From the NCBI RefSeq assembly GCF_002916655.1, contig NZ_PPSM01000057.1, positions 1-64,000 of the forward strand: a stretch of 64,000 bases of DNA, written 5' to 3'. The DNA comes from Novosphingobium sp. HII-3 (GTDB lineage: Bacteria > Pseudomonadota > Alphaproteobacteria > Sphingomonadales > Sphingomonadaceae). Below, piece after piece: positions 1 to 9,284 of this stretch. The position numbers and the translations under genes are program-made. The notes under the pieces are model-generated. The model saw only the letters and a list, made by a program, of their open reading frames with translations, ran no database searches and was not told where the DNA came from. How positions within the stretch are numbered: the first letter of the stretch is position 1; every line of letters starts with the position of its first letter.

Positions 1-126
1 CAACCAACATCCCTGTACCCGCCGTCCGGAACCCAAACGGCGGCGCTTCTCATGATGAGATGAAGGGGGTCAATTTTAGACGCCGATCACCCCGCTAAGG
101 GGGTCAATTTTGCACGCCGCTCCACA
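1..126. mobile_element. Right end of an IS21-type insertion element (partial)
   Basis: Two near-identical 20-mers lie 34 bp apart, GGGGGTCAATTTTAGACGCC (65-84) and GGGGGTCAATTTTGCACGCC (99-118), matching at 18 of 20 bases. Multiple terminal repeats of this GGGTCAATTTT type are characteristic of IS21-family ends. The element appears to end at ACA (124-126), where a GntR-type reading frame resumes. The transposase genes istA/istB would lie left of the window. Family assignment rests on motif recognition only. Confidence 0.65.
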
Positions 127-321
127 CAGCGCTTCGCGGATGACCGGCCGGCTCACTCCCATAAGCACGGCCAGCTCCCGTTCGGCCGGCATACGTCCGC
201 CTACCGGGTAGAGCCCCTCGCGCACGCCATCCATCAGGCGCGCGGCAATCTTGCGGTAGAGCCGAGGCGATGCCGGCTCCCTGGCGGATTGCGCCCCTTC
301 CCCTGGGCTATCCTGTTTCAT
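127..321 (-). pseudogene. GntR/FadR-family regulator, 5' fragment cut by the IS
   Basis: The 65 surviving codons encode an N-terminal winged-helix domain of the GntR type, with LYRKIAARL, a GGRMPAERELA segment and MGVSRPVIREAL. These match the FadR-subfamily DNA-binding region, including the recognition helix. The frame breaks directly after REAL, and the next codons come from the insertion-element end, so the entire C-terminal ligand-binding domain (normally about 150 residues) is missing. The remnant could at most make a DNA-binding stub of about 80 residues. A former regulator of sugar-acid or similar catabolism is possible but cannot be deduced. Its start lies 118 bp left of the recG stop. 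Confidence 0.75.
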
Positions 322-438
322 TCTGGGCCCTTCCCCGTCTGACCGATCTTTCGGCTTCAGTCGTTCGGTCTTACCAGTTCCACGTCCAGCGGAACAAGCA
401 GCCTGCCGGGGCAGTCAATCGGCCTTTCCGCCTCGGGC

Positions 439-2496
439 TTATCCGGAGCGAAGCAACTGGACACCCCAGTCCCGCTCGAACAGGTACAGCAGCAGCCGCG
501 CCGCTTCGCCGCGTTCCCCGGACAGGCCGCCGTCCCTCTCGATCAGCAGGCGGGCGTCGTCGTGCGCCATCGGCAGCAGGCGGGTAATCTGCTCCAGATT
601 GGCGATGCGGAAGGGCGTGTCGCCCGACTGGCGCGTTCCCAGCAGTTCACCCCCGCCGCGTAGCTGGAGATCCTCTTCAGCCAGCCGAAAGCCGTCCTGC
701 GTCTCGCGCATGAGGGCAAGGCGCTGGCGCGCGGTCTCCGACAGCTTGTCGCCGCGTAGCAGGAGGCAGGTGGACTTTCCCGATCCACGCCCCACCCGCC
801 CGCGCAGCTGGTGCAGTTGCGCGAGCCCGAACCGCTCTGCCTGTTCGATGACCATCAGAGTCGCATTGGGAACATCGACGCCCACCTCGATGACGGTGGT
901 GGCGACCAGCAGGCTGGCCTCGCCTCGCGCGAACCGCTCCATCGCCGCGTCCTTGACCTCCGGCCGGAGCTGGCCATGGACAAGAGCCACAGCATCGCCA
1001 AAACGTTCCTTGAGCGCCGCGTAACGCGCTTCCGCGGCCGCAAGGTCTTCGTTCTCATTCTCGGTTACCATCGGGCAGACCCAGTAGGCCTGCTGGCCCG
1101 AGGCAATGTGTCTGGCGAGCGCCTGCGCCACGTCGTCCAGCCGCTCGACAGCGACGACCCGCGTATCGATCGCCTGCCGTCCCGGAGGCAATTCGTCCAG
1201 CTTGGAGACTTCCATCTCGCCGTACTGCGCGAGCGTCAGCGTACGGGGGATGGGCGTGGCCGTCATCGCCAGGGTATGCGGCACCCGGCGTCCCTTGCGC
1301 GCCAGCATCAGGCGCTGGCCAACGCCGAAGCGATGCTGCTCGTCGATCACGACAAGGGCGAGGTTGCGGTACGTGACACTGTCCTGAAAAATCGCGTGCG
1401 TGCCCACCACGATCTGGATGGAACCGTCCAGCAGGCCCATCAGGATCGCTTCGCGCGCCTTGCCCTTGTCACGCCCGGTCAGCAGGGCGATCTCGACGCC
1501 GGTGCCCCGCAGCATCCGCGACAATGTTTCGTAGTGCTGCCGCGCCAGGATTTCGGTCGGCGCCAGAAGCGCGGCCTGTGCGCCCGCCTCGACCGCGATC
1601 AGCATCGCGGACAGCGCAACGACGGTCTTGCCCGACCCCACGTCCCCCTGAAGCAGGCGCAGCATCGGGGCGCCCTGCGCCAGATCACCCTCGATCTCCC
1701 GGATGGAGCGGGCCTGTGCGCCGGTCAGGGCGAAAGGAAGCTGCAGCTTGGCGCGCAGCGCGCCGTCGCCCTGCAGCGGCGTCCCCCGTTGCGATCGATT
1801 GCTCTCCCGCACCAGCATGAGCGCAAGGGCGTTGGCAAGCAGTTCGTCATAGGCGAGACGGTCCCGCGCCTCCGCGTGGGCGCTGCGATGGGCTGCGGCC
1901 AGCGCTTCGCGCCAGACGGGCCAGCCGGTCTTGGCCGCAAGACCGGGCTCGATCCACTCCGGCAGGTCGGGAAGCCCCTGGAGGGCCTGCGACACCAGCG
2001 AGCCAAGGCGCCCTTGGGTGAGCCCCTCGGACAGTGGATAGACCGCTTCGCACAAGTGCCCGAGCGGCGCGGACGCGTTCTCCGAAACATGCTCGGGATG
2101 AACGATCTGGAGCATCTGGCCGTACTGGTCCAGACGCCCTGCCACCCAGCGGGTTTCCCCCACCGGCAACTGCTTCTTCGCCGAATACGAAGCGCGGCCG
2201 AAGTAGGTGAGCGTACAGATATTGCCTGCAACGTCTTCGGCGACCACCCGGAAAGGCCCGCGCCCTGGCGGAGCCCGGTGCTCCCGCACGGTGAGGGCGA
2301 CCACCACGTTCTCCCCGATGCTCCCTTCGTCGAGATTTGTGATGACCCGGCGTTCCACGAACCGGTCAGGCAGGTGGTAGGCCAGATCCCGGATCCGCGT
2401 GAGCCCCAGCTTCTCCAGTGGCCGACGCAGCTTCGGGCCGACGCCATCGAGAGCTTCGGTTTCGACGAAAAGGGAATTGAGCGCTTCGGGCCGCAT
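439..2496 (-). CDS. recG: ATP-dependent DNA helicase RecG
   Basis: RecG reverses stalled replication forks and processes branched DNA. The 685-residue protein has the N-terminal wedge/OB region (VGPKLRRPLEKLG, then RFVERR), Walker A QGDVGSGKT near residue 285, the DEQHRFGVGQR motif II, and helicase C-terminal motifs including HQLRGRVGRG and a GGGELLGTRQSG segment typical of RecG. Length fits the family. I chose the ATG at 2496 because the longer frame to 2598 would add 34 low-complexity residues and overlap the divergent gene starting at 2597. About 100 bp remain for divergent promoters. Confidence 0.95.
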   Translation of the reverse strand: MRPEALNSLFVETEALDGVGPKLRRPLEKLGLTRIRDLAYHLPDRFVERRVITNLDEGSIGENVVVALTVREHRAPPGRGPFRVVAEDVAGNICTLTYFGRASYSAKKQLPVGETRWVAGRLDQYGQMLQIVHPEHVSENASAPLGHLCEAVYPLSEGLTQGRLGSLVSQALQGLPDLPEWIEPGLAAKTGWPVWREALAAAHRSAHAEARDRLAYDELLANALALMLVRESNRSQRGTPLQGDGALRAKLQLPFALTGAQARSIREIEGDLAQGAPMLRLLQGDVGSGKTVVALSAMLIAVEAGAQAALLAPTEILARQHYETLSRMLRGTGVEIALLTGRDKGKAREAILMGLLDGSIQIVVGTHAIFQDSVTYRNLALVVIDEQHRFGVGQRLMLARKGRRVPHTLAMTATPIPRTLTLAQYGEMEVSKLDELPPGRQAIDTRVVAVERLDDVAQALARHIASGQQAYWVCPMVTENENEDLAAAEARYAALKERFGDAVALVHGQLRPEVKDAAMERFARGEASLLVATTVIEVGVDVPNATLMVIEQAERFGLAQLHQLRGRVGRGSGKSTCLLLRGDKLSETARQRLALMRETQDGFRLAEEDLQLRGGGELLGTRQSGDTPFRIANLEQITRLLPMAHDDARLLIERDGGLSGERGEAARLLLYLFERDWGVQLLRSG

Positions 2497-2596
2497 GGCG
2501 GGCCTCTTAGCCTGAGTGCGCACCGTTTCGCCAGAGCCGCTGGAACTCCGTTCCCTGCCCTTCCGTTGATCTGGCGAGTTCAAAGAGGAGACAACC

Positions 2597-3019
2597 ATGC
2601 TCTTGCCGCACGGAACCGTATTCGCGATCGTCGATGGAGAGAAGTTCGAGCTTTACCGGAACACCGGCATGGAAAGCGAACCGCAGCTCACAGCCCTGAA
2701 TGCGCCGGCCCTCGAAGCCACGAACTACAGCGCGGCCGCCAACAATCATGACAAGATCTCTCGCTTCCAGTCCGGCGCGCCCAAGGACCGGCTCGACAAG
2801 ATGGAGGAAGCCGCGCACGTCACGGCGGTGGCCCAGTGGCTGAACGGGCAGGTTCTGGATCGCCAGATCGACAAGCTGGTGGTCGTCGCCGATCCGAAGT
2901 CGCTGGGGCAGATGCGGCGGCACTACCACAAGGAGCTGGAGAACGTGCTCATGGCCGAGGTATCCAAGAACCTCGCCGGCCGTCCTCCGCAGGAGATCAT
3001 CAAGGTGCTGCACTCCTGA
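2597..3019 (+). CDS. Host-attachment-type protein (Host_attach/baeRF family)
   Basis: This 140-residue protein resembles the family annotated as 'protein required for attachment to host cells', known from Agrobacterium. It begins with a short beta strand (TVFAIVDGEKFELYRN) and ends in a conserved VVVADPKSLGQMRR segment and an alpha-helical tail with LAGRPPQEI. The fold is related to release-factor eRF1 domain 3, so a ribosome-related role is possible; the attachment role is family lore and not shown here. It is divergent from recG and 46 bp upstream of sdhE. An AGAGGAG-like ribosome binding site (GAGGAGACAACC) precedes the ATG. Confidence 0.8.
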   Translation: MLLPHGTVFAIVDGEKFELYRNTGMESEPQLTALNAPALEATNYSAAANNHDKISRFQSGAPKDRLDKMEEAAHVTAVAQWLNGQVLDRQIDKLVVVADPKSLGQMRRHYHKELENVLMAEVSKNLAGRPPQEIIKVLHS

Positions 3020-3065
3020 GCCCAAAAATCTTGTCCATGGCCGCGCTGCGCTGTAACGCGCGGCC

Positions 3066-3347
3066 ATGACCGACCTCCCGCCCGACAACGCCAGCCGCCT
3101 CGCCCGCCTCAAGTTCCGCGCGTGGCATCGCGGCACGCGCGAGGCCGACTACATGATCGGCTGCTTCTTCGACCGGTTCCACCATGAATGGTCGGGTGAG
3201 GAGATCGACCTCTTCGAGCGCATCATCGAGGAGGAGGACGTCGACATCATGGGCTGGGCGCTGGGTACGATACCTGTTCCGGACGAATACCGCGGCCCGA
3301 TGATCGAGCGGATGATGAAGCTGGACTACGTCGAGATCCCTCGCTGA
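3066..3347 (+). CDS. sdhE: Succinate dehydrogenase flavinylation factor SdhE
   Basis: This 93-residue protein belongs to the SdhE/Sdh5 (DUF339) family, which promotes covalent FAD attachment to the SdhA subunit. The key RGxRE motif is present as HRGTREADYMIG around residues 24-35. It is followed by the acidic EEIDLFERIIEEEDVDIMGW segment of the family. An sdhE-like gene beside recG and mfd is a familiar alphaproteobacterial arrangement. It is probably co-transcribed with the preceding gene. Confidence 0.92.
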   Translation: MTDLPPDNASRLARLKFRAWHRGTREADYMIGCFFDRFHHEWSGEEIDLFERIIEEEDVDIMGWALGTIPVPDEYRGPMIERMMKLDYVEIPR

Positions 3348-3371
3348 TCGGATCTGCACGCACAGGCGCGC

Positions 3372-4112
3372 CTAAAGCGAACTGACGGTGTGCCCGCCGT
3401 CCACGGGAATGACCACGCCGGTCATGTAACGGGACGCGTCCGAGCAGAGCAGCAAAAGCGGCCCATCCAGATCCTCGAAGGTGCCGAAGCGGCGTTGCGG
3501 AATGCGCTGGGTCATGGCCTCGCCAAGCTTGCTGGAAAGGAAGTCCCGGTTCATGTCCGTGGCGAAGTAGCCGGGGGCCAGGGCATTCACCCGGATCCCG
3601 TAGCGCGCGCACTCCAGGGCCATCTGCTTCGTCATCTGGACCACGGCTGCCTTGCTCATCGCATAGACCGCCAACTGCCCGCCTTGCCTCAGCCCGAGGA
3701 TGGACGCGATGTTCACGATCGCCCCGCCGGTCCCGCGCTCCCGCATGCCCCGGCCGATGGACGTCGCCATCAGGAAAGCGCCACGCAGGTTTGTGTCCAT
3801 GATATGGTCGTACTCCTGCGGAGTGGTATCCAGCACCGCTCGCGCGCCTGCCACGCCGGCGTTGTTGACCAAAACGTCGATAGGGCCGGCTTCCTCTGCC
3901 ACCGCCTTGATGCTGGCGACGTCCGTCACGTCGAGCGGCAAGCACGTCGCGCGTCCGCCGATTTCGGCCGCAAGCGCCTTAAGCGCCTCGACCCGGCGGG
4001 CGGCGAGCACCACGTCCGCTCCCTCCCGGGCAAGAACGGTCGCGAAGTGCCGGCCCAATCCGCTTGACGCCCCCGTCACCAGCACGCGCTTGCCTTCCAA
4101 AGTGGCCATCAT
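3372..4112 (-). CDS. SDR-family oxidoreductase
   Basis: A classical short-chain dehydrogenase of 246 residues. It has the cofactor motif TGASSGLG at residues 14-21, the NNAG motif, a Ser near SILGLRQGG and the catalytic YAMSK pair. The absence of a basic residue beside the glycine motif and DVT later in the chain do not settle NAD versus NADP preference. Substrate is unknown. It converges on sdhE with a 24-bp gap and is divergent from mfd. The start has two adjacent ATGs (4112 and 4109). Confidence 0.88.
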   Translation of the reverse strand: MMATLEGKRVLVTGASSGLGRHFATVLAREGADVVLAARRVEALKALAAEIGGRATCLPLDVTDVASIKAVAEEAGPIDVLVNNAGVAGARAVLDTTPQEYDHIMDTNLRGAFLMATSIGRGMRERGTGGAIVNIASILGLRQGGQLAVYAMSKAAVVQMTKQMALECARYGIRVNALAPGYFATDMNRDFLSSKLGEAMTQRIPQRRFGTFEDLDGPLLLLCSDASRYMTGVVIPVDGGHTVSSL

Positions 4113-4287
4113 CCGCTCCGATCCTGATCCGGCCCGTTGCGAGCCTCATGGCGCACCATGGCGCCATCTTTCGCGTTGTCACGTCAAAGACGATGCGAGC
4201 TGCGGATCAAGCAGCCGGGCGCGGTGTTACTGCGCAAGATGATTGTATTTCCGCACAGTCCCGCATATCCCGCCTGCCATCTCCGTC

Positions 4288-7200
4288 ATGACTGATTTCA
4301 ATCGCATCATCACGGCCCCGGCGCCGCTGACCCTCGCCTCGGTCACTCGCGGCGCCCAGCCGCTGGTCATGGCCGACCTTGCCCGCGCCATCGCAGCGAA
4401 AGGCCGCACCGTCTTTGTCGCTGACAATGACGCGGCAATGAGCGCCGTCGCCAGCGCCGCGCAGTTCTTCGCGCCCGAGCTGGACGTGATCGAGTTCCCC
4501 GCGTGGGACTGCCTGCCCTACGACCGCGCCAGCCCCGCCTTGTCGGTCAGCGCTCGCCGCCTTGCCGCGCTTCATGCGCTGCAACTGAAGCGGCAGGGTC
4601 CACAACTGCTGGTCACCACGACCAACGCGCTGCTCCAGCGCGTGCTGACGCCGTTCCGCATCCGCGAATCGGTGCGCCTGCTCAAACCCGGCATGGAAGT
4701 GGGCCACGAAAGCCTGATCGCGCTGCTGCGTCGGCAGGGCTACCAGCGCATCGACACCGCCATCGACGCAGGCGAGTTCGCCGTGCGCGGCTCCATCTTC
4801 GACATCGTGCCGAGCGGCCTGGACGGCGGTCTGCGCCTCGACTTCTTCGGGGACGAACTGGAGACGCTGCGCCTGTTCGATACCGGCACTCAGCGCTCCA
4901 CCGGCACTATTCCGGACCACCTGCTGCTGCCCGCCAGCGAAGCTCTGCTGGACGACGACACCGTCAAGCGCTTCCGCACCCGGTATCGTGAGATGTTCGG
5001 CGCCAACGCCACGGCGGACCCGCTCTACCAGGCGGTCAGCGATGGGCGCCGCCTTGCCGGCATGGAGCATTGGCTGCCGCTGTTCGAGGACCGGCTGGTA
5101 ACTCTGTTCGACCATCTGGGGCCGGACGACCTCATCGTGATCGACAACGCCGCGCTCGGCGCTGCGGATGAACGCCTCACTGACATCGCCGATTACCACA
5201 AGGCGCGCCTCGAGACATCGGGACAGAAGGCCGGCTCCTATCGCCCGCTGCCGACCGATTCGCTCTATCTCGCCAGGGACGAGTTCGAAGGACTGATCGC
5301 GGCACATCCCGTCCACCGGGCCGATCCGTTCGCCCAGCCGGAAAGCGCGAAGGTCATCGACTTCGGCTTCGGCAATGCACGGGACTTCGCGCCTGAGCGC
5401 GCACGAGGCGACAACGCCTACGAAGCCGCCGCGAAGCACCTTCATTCCATTGCCAAGTCTGGCCGCAAGGCGATCCTCGCCGCCTACTCCCCCGGCAGTC
5501 GCGCCCGCCTCGTCTCGATCCTCGGCGAGGCACAGGGTCCGGAGCCGCGCGTCGCGGAGACCTGGCAGGAGGCACTGGGGCTTGCCGTGCAGGGCCGCTC
5601 CGCCGCGCTGGTGCTGCCGCTGGAGACCGGCTTCTCCAACGAGTCGGTCGAAGTCATCACCGAGCAGGACATCCTGGGTGACCGCCTTGTCCGCCGGAAG
5701 AAAAAGAAGAAGGACTCCGACGCCTTCCTCGCCGAACTGGCGGCGCTGACGCCGGGCGATCTCGTCGTCCACATGGATCACGGCATCGGTCGGTATGAAG
5801 GCTTGCAGTCGATCCCCGTCGGCAAGAGCCCGCACGATTGCGTGATGCTGACCTATGCGGGCGGCGACAAGCTCTACATCCCGGTCGAGAACCTCGACGT
5901 CCTCTCGCGCTACGGCAGCGAAGCGGAAGGCGTCGCGCTGGACAAGCTGGGCGGCGAGGCCTGGCAGAAGCGCCGTGCCCGCCTGAAGGAGCGCATCCGG
6001 GAGATCGCGGGCGAACTGATGAAGACGGCCGCCGAACGCGCGTTGCGTCAGGCCCCCGTCCTCGCCGCCGACGAATCCAGCTTCAACCAGTTCGTCGACC
6101 GCTTCCCCTGGCAGGAGACCGAGGATCAGGAAGCCGCCATCGCGGACACGCTGGAAGACCTCTCCAGCGGCAGGCCGATGGACCGCCTCGTGTGCGGCGA
6201 CGTTGGTTTCGGGAAGACCGAGGTGGCGCTGCGCGCCGCCTTCGTCGCGGCCATGGCGGGCCAGCAGGTCGCCGTCGTCGCCCCCACCACGCTGCTGGCG
6301 CGTCAGCATTATTCGAGCTTCGCGGAGCGCTTCAACGGCTTCCCGCTCAACGTCGGCCGTCTTTCCCGCCTCGTGCCTGAAAAGGAAGCGAAGGCCACCC
6401 GCGACGGGTTGGCGGACGGAACCGTCGACGTGGTTTGCGGCACCCACGCAATCCTTTCCAAGACCGTCAGCTTCAAGCGCCTCGGCCTCGTCATCGTCGA
6501 TGAGGAGCAGCGCTTCGGCGTGAATCACAAGGAGAAGCTGAAGCAGCTGCGTGCCGACGTGCACGTGCTGACGCTGACGGCCACGCCGATTCCGCGCACG
6601 CTGCAGATGGCGATGTCGGGCCTGCGCGAACTCTCCACCATCCAGACCCCGCCGGTCGACCGCCTGGCGGTGCGCACGTACGTCATGGAATGGGACGAGA
6701 TGGTGATGCGCGAAGCCTTGCTGCGCGAACACCATCGCGGCGGGCAGAGCTTCATCGTCGTCCCCCGCATCTCCGACATGGCCGAGATCGAGGACTGGCT
6801 GCACAAGAACGTGCCCGAGGTAAAGTACATCTCCGCTCACGGCCAGATGGCGGCGGGCGAAGTGGAAGAACGCATGAGCGCCTTCTACGAGGGCAAATAC
6901 GAGGTCCTGCTCTCGACCACGATCGTCGAATCGGGCATCGACATTCCGCGCGCCAACACGATCATCATCCACCGCGCCGACCGCTTCGGCCTTGCCCAGC
7001 TTTATCAGTTGCGCGGACGCGTCGGCCGTTCAAAGCTGCGCGCCTATGCCTATCTGACGACGCCTGCAGACCGGGCCCTGTCCGAAGTCGCTGAAAAGCG
7101 CCTCAAGGTGCTGGGTGACCTCGATTCACTCGGTGCAGGCTTCCAGCTCGCCAGCCACGATCTCGACATTCGGGGAGCGGGCAACCTCTTGGGCGACGAG

Positions 7201-7764
7201 CAGTCCGGTCACATTCGCGAAGTCGGCTTCGAACTCTACCAGTCGATGCTGGAGGACGCCATCCTTGCCGCGCGCGCGGGCGGCGTCGGGCTGGAGAAGG
7301 ACACTTCGGGCCTGTCTCCGCAGATCACTGTTGAAGCGCCGATCATGATCCCGGAAGATTACGTGCCGGACCTCGCCGTCCGCATGGCGCTCTACCGCCG
7401 CCTCAACGATGCGGATTCGCGTCAGGAGATCGAGTCGCTGTCCGCCGAGATGATCGATCGCTTCGGCCCCGTGCCCCAGCCGACTGCGAACCTTGTCCAG
7501 CTCATCCAGATCAAGCGGCAGGCGATCGAGGCGCACATCGCCAAGATCGACGTCGGGCCGCGCGGCACCCTGGTCAGCTTCCACAACGACAGCTTCCCCA
7601 ACCCGGCAGGCCTTATCGCCTATGCCGAGAGGCTGAACGGCGCGGTGAAGCTGCGGCCGGACAACAAGCTGGTGCTGCAACGCGCCTGGGGCGATCCGAA
7701 GAGCCGCCTCAACGGCCTCCTGCAGCTGACCAAGGGGCTGAGCGCAGTCGCACGCAAAGGCTGA
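4288..7764 (+). CDS. mfd: Transcription-repair coupling factor Mfd
   Basis: Mfd removes RNA polymerase stalled at DNA lesions and recruits UvrA. At 1158 residues it has the UvrB-like N-terminal region, an RNA-polymerase-interacting (CarD-like) segment LTPGDLVVHMDHGIGRYEG near residue 487, Walker A CGDVGFGKTEVA near 636, motif II DEEQRFGV near 738, and a RecG-like helicase end (QLRGRVGRSKLRAYAY, RGAGNLLGDEQSG). A run of lysines (RRKKKKKDSD) precedes the RID. I start at the ATG at 4288 because the upstream 15 residues match no Mfd N terminus that I recognise. Confidence 0.95.
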   Translation: MTDFNRIITAPAPLTLASVTRGAQPLVMADLARAIAAKGRTVFVADNDAAMSAVASAAQFFAPELDVIEFPAWDCLPYDRASPALSVSARRLAALHALQLKRQGPQLLVTTTNALLQRVLTPFRIRESVRLLKPGMEVGHESLIALLRRQGYQRIDTAIDAGEFAVRGSIFDIVPSGLDGGLRLDFFGDELETLRLFDTGTQRSTGTIPDHLLLPASEALLDDDTVKRFRTRYREMFGANATADPLYQAVSDGRRLAGMEHWLPLFEDRLVTLFDHLGPDDLIVIDNAALGAADERLTDIADYHKARLETSGQKAGSYRPLPTDSLYLARDEFEGLIAAHPVHRADPFAQPESAKVIDFGFGNARDFAPERARGDNAYEAAAKHLHSIAKSGRKAILAAYSPGSRARLVSILGEAQGPEPRVAETWQEALGLAVQGRSAALVLPLETGFSNESVEVITEQDILGDRLVRRKKKKKDSDAFLAELAALTPGDLVVHMDHGIGRYEGLQSIPVGKSPHDCVMLTYAGGDKLYIPVENLDVLSRYGSEAEGVALDKLGGEAWQKRRARLKERIREIAGELMKTAAERALRQAPVLAADESSFNQFVDRFPWQETEDQEAAIADTLEDLSSGRPMDRLVCGDVGFGKTEVALRAAFVAAMAGQQVAVVAPTTLLARQHYSSFAERFNGFPLNVGRLSRLVPEKEAKATRDGLADGTVDVVCGTHAILSKTVSFKRLGLVIVDEEQRFGVNHKEKLKQLRADVHVLTLTATPIPRTLQMAMSGLRELSTIQTPPVDRLAVRTYVMEWDEMVMREALLREHHRGGQSFIVVPRISDMAEIEDWLHKNVPEVKYISAHGQMAAGEVEERMSAFYEGKYEVLLSTTIVESGIDIPRANTIIIHRADRFGLAQLYQLRGRVGRSKLRAYAYLTTPADRALSEVAEKRLKVLGDLDSLGAGFQLASHDLDIRGAGNLLGDEQSGHIREVGFELYQSMLEDAILAARAGGVGLEKDTSGLSPQITVEAPIMIPEDYVPDLAVRMALYRRLNDADSRQEIESLSAEMIDRFGPVPQPTANLVQLIQIKRQAIEAHIAKIDVGPRGTLVSFHNDSFPNPAGLIAYAERLNGAVKLRPDNKLVLQRAWGDPKSRLNGLLQLTKGLSAVARKG

Positions 7765-7826
7765 AGCCGGATAGGCGCAGCGCCGTTCGCGCTGCCCCCT
7801 GCGCGGCTCGGCGGCACCGGCAGGTG

Positions 7827-9179
7827 CTAAGCGACAGCGCTCTCCAGACCCGGCTCCTGCGCGGCGGCCAGCGCTGCGAACTTCGCCGCGCTCATCGGCT
7901 GCGCGCGCAGGAATCCCTGATAGTAGGCGCAGCCCTCCCGTGCCGCCACTTCGCGCTGCCCCTCCTCCTCGATGCCCTCGGCTATGACTTCGAGGTCGAG
8001 CGCCCGGGCCATGGCGACGATGGCGCGCAGCACGGCCACGTCACGGCGATCGGTCGTGATGCCGTCGATCATGGCGCGGTCCAGCTTCAGGTAGTGGATC
8101 GGCAGAACCTTGAGATAGCGGAAGTTGCAGAATCCGGCGCCGAAGTCATCCAGCGCGATGCGGATGCCCTGCGCCGAAAAGTCCGCCATCGTCTGCGCCG
8201 CGACGGTCACATCGCCGATCAACGCCTGTTCGGTGATTTCCAGTGTCAGCCGCCGCAGCGGGAACCCGCTTTCCCGGATCAACTCCAGCATCTGGCGGGT
8301 GTAACTGGCGAAAGCCAGATCGGCAGGCGTGACGTTGATGGAAAGGCGCAACTGGCCCGGCCATTCCCGCGCCGCCCACATCGCCTTGTGCGCGATGTGG
8401 CGTGACAGCGGCCCGATATAGTCTGCCCTCTCGGCGATGGCGAAGAGCGCGCCCGCGCCGATGCGGCCAAGCTGCGGATGGTTCCATCGGGCCAGCGCTT
8501 CGGCGCCCGTCAGCCTGTCGTCCCCGAGATTGAACTGCGGCTGGAACAGCACTTCGATCTCGTCCCGATCGATCGCCCCGAGCAGGTCCACTTCGAACTG
8601 CTGGGCGGATCGGCCCGGCGGCGTGACGCCGCGGTCTGCCCAGGCCAGACGGGTGCCTGGCTGCTCGTGCGCGTCCTCCAGGGCATGGCCCAGTCGGTCC
8701 AGCATGGATTCCACCGTCTCGGCAGGATGCGCCCGGATCAGCGCCACGCGCGGGGACAAGCGCAAAACGCCCGAGGGAAGCGCGATCGGCCGCGCAATCA
8801 TATCCGCCAGCTGATCTGCCACGAGTTGCCAGCGCTCGCGCGTGCAGGCCTCGTTTGCAACGAGCAGAAAGCTGCCGCCGCCGGCGCGTGCCACAAGCCA
8901 GGGGCCATCCAGTTCCTCGTCCGCGAAGTGGCTGATACGCGTGGCCACTTCCTCCAGCGCGCCGTCCCCGGCCGCCGCGCCATAGGCCATGTTGATGGCG
9001 TCGAGCCGGCGCAGGCTCAGCAGCATCGCGTGGACCTGCATGTCCGGCAGGCCGAACGAGGAGTCATCGCGCCAGACGGCCACGCGATCGTGCACGGCCT
9101 CCAGCCCGGGAATGGCGGACAGCCGATCCTCGATCCGCGCGGCACGGTTGCGGACCATCTCGTTCACTTTTGCGACCAT
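7827..9179 (-). CDS. EAL-domain c-di-GMP phosphodiesterase with degenerate GGDEF domain
   Basis: This 450-residue soluble protein has an N-terminal GGDEF-like domain in which the signature is degenerate (GGGSF near residue 100), so no diguanylate cyclase activity is expected. The C-terminal EAL domain keeps its key residues: EALARW near 226, INVTPADL, LEITEQ, LDDFGAG near 343, YLKLDR, AEGIEEEGQ and the final YYQGF. This suggests an active c-di-GMP hydrolase. No transmembrane or sensory domain is visible. I chose the ATG at 9179; the frame runs on upstream but lies antisense to nadK. It is divergent from nadK and convergent with mfd. Confidence 0.9.
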   Translation of the reverse strand: MVAKVNEMVRNRAARIEDRLSAIPGLEAVHDRVAVWRDDSSFGLPDMQVHAMLLSLRRLDAINMAYGAAAGDGALEEVATRISHFADEELDGPWLVARAGGGSFLLVANEACTRERWQLVADQLADMIARPIALPSGVLRLSPRVALIRAHPAETVESMLDRLGHALEDAHEQPGTRLAWADRGVTPPGRSAQQFEVDLLGAIDRDEIEVLFQPQFNLGDDRLTGAEALARWNHPQLGRIGAGALFAIAERADYIGPLSRHIAHKAMWAAREWPGQLRLSINVTPADLAFASYTRQMLELIRESGFPLRRLTLEITEQALIGDVTVAAQTMADFSAQGIRIALDDFGAGFCNFRYLKVLPIHYLKLDRAMIDGITTDRRDVAVLRAIVAMARALDLEVIAEGIEEEGQREVAAREGCAYYQGFLRAQPMSAAKFAALAAAQEPGLESAVA

Positions 9180-9243
9180 GGCGCGCTCATAGCCCAAACC
9201 TCTTGCCAAACCCTTCAAAATTCTACAGCCAAAGCGCCGGTGC

Positions 9244-9260
9244 GGTCCCAGAATGGGACC
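9244..9260. promoter_or_regulatory. 7-bp dyad with 3-nt loop upstream of nadK
   Basis: GGTCCCA and TGGGACC form a perfect inverted repeat around GAA, ending 24 bp before the nadK start and 65 bp from the EAL-protein start. It could be an operator for a dimeric regulator or a leader hairpin. No cognate regulator can be named. Confidence 0.4.
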
Positions 9261-9284
9261 ATCCTGCCCCTCTCGGGAGACACG

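Noticed and set aside
811..2751. 646-residue frame on the plus strand
   Set aside because: It is antisense to recG and shows low-complexity, arginine-rich sequence without any family motif. RecG is complete on the other strand.
4207..6972. 921-residue frame on the minus strand
   Set aside because: It mirrors mfd. It is rich in Val, Ala, Asp and His residues typical of antisense translation of GC-rich genes, with no recognisable domain.
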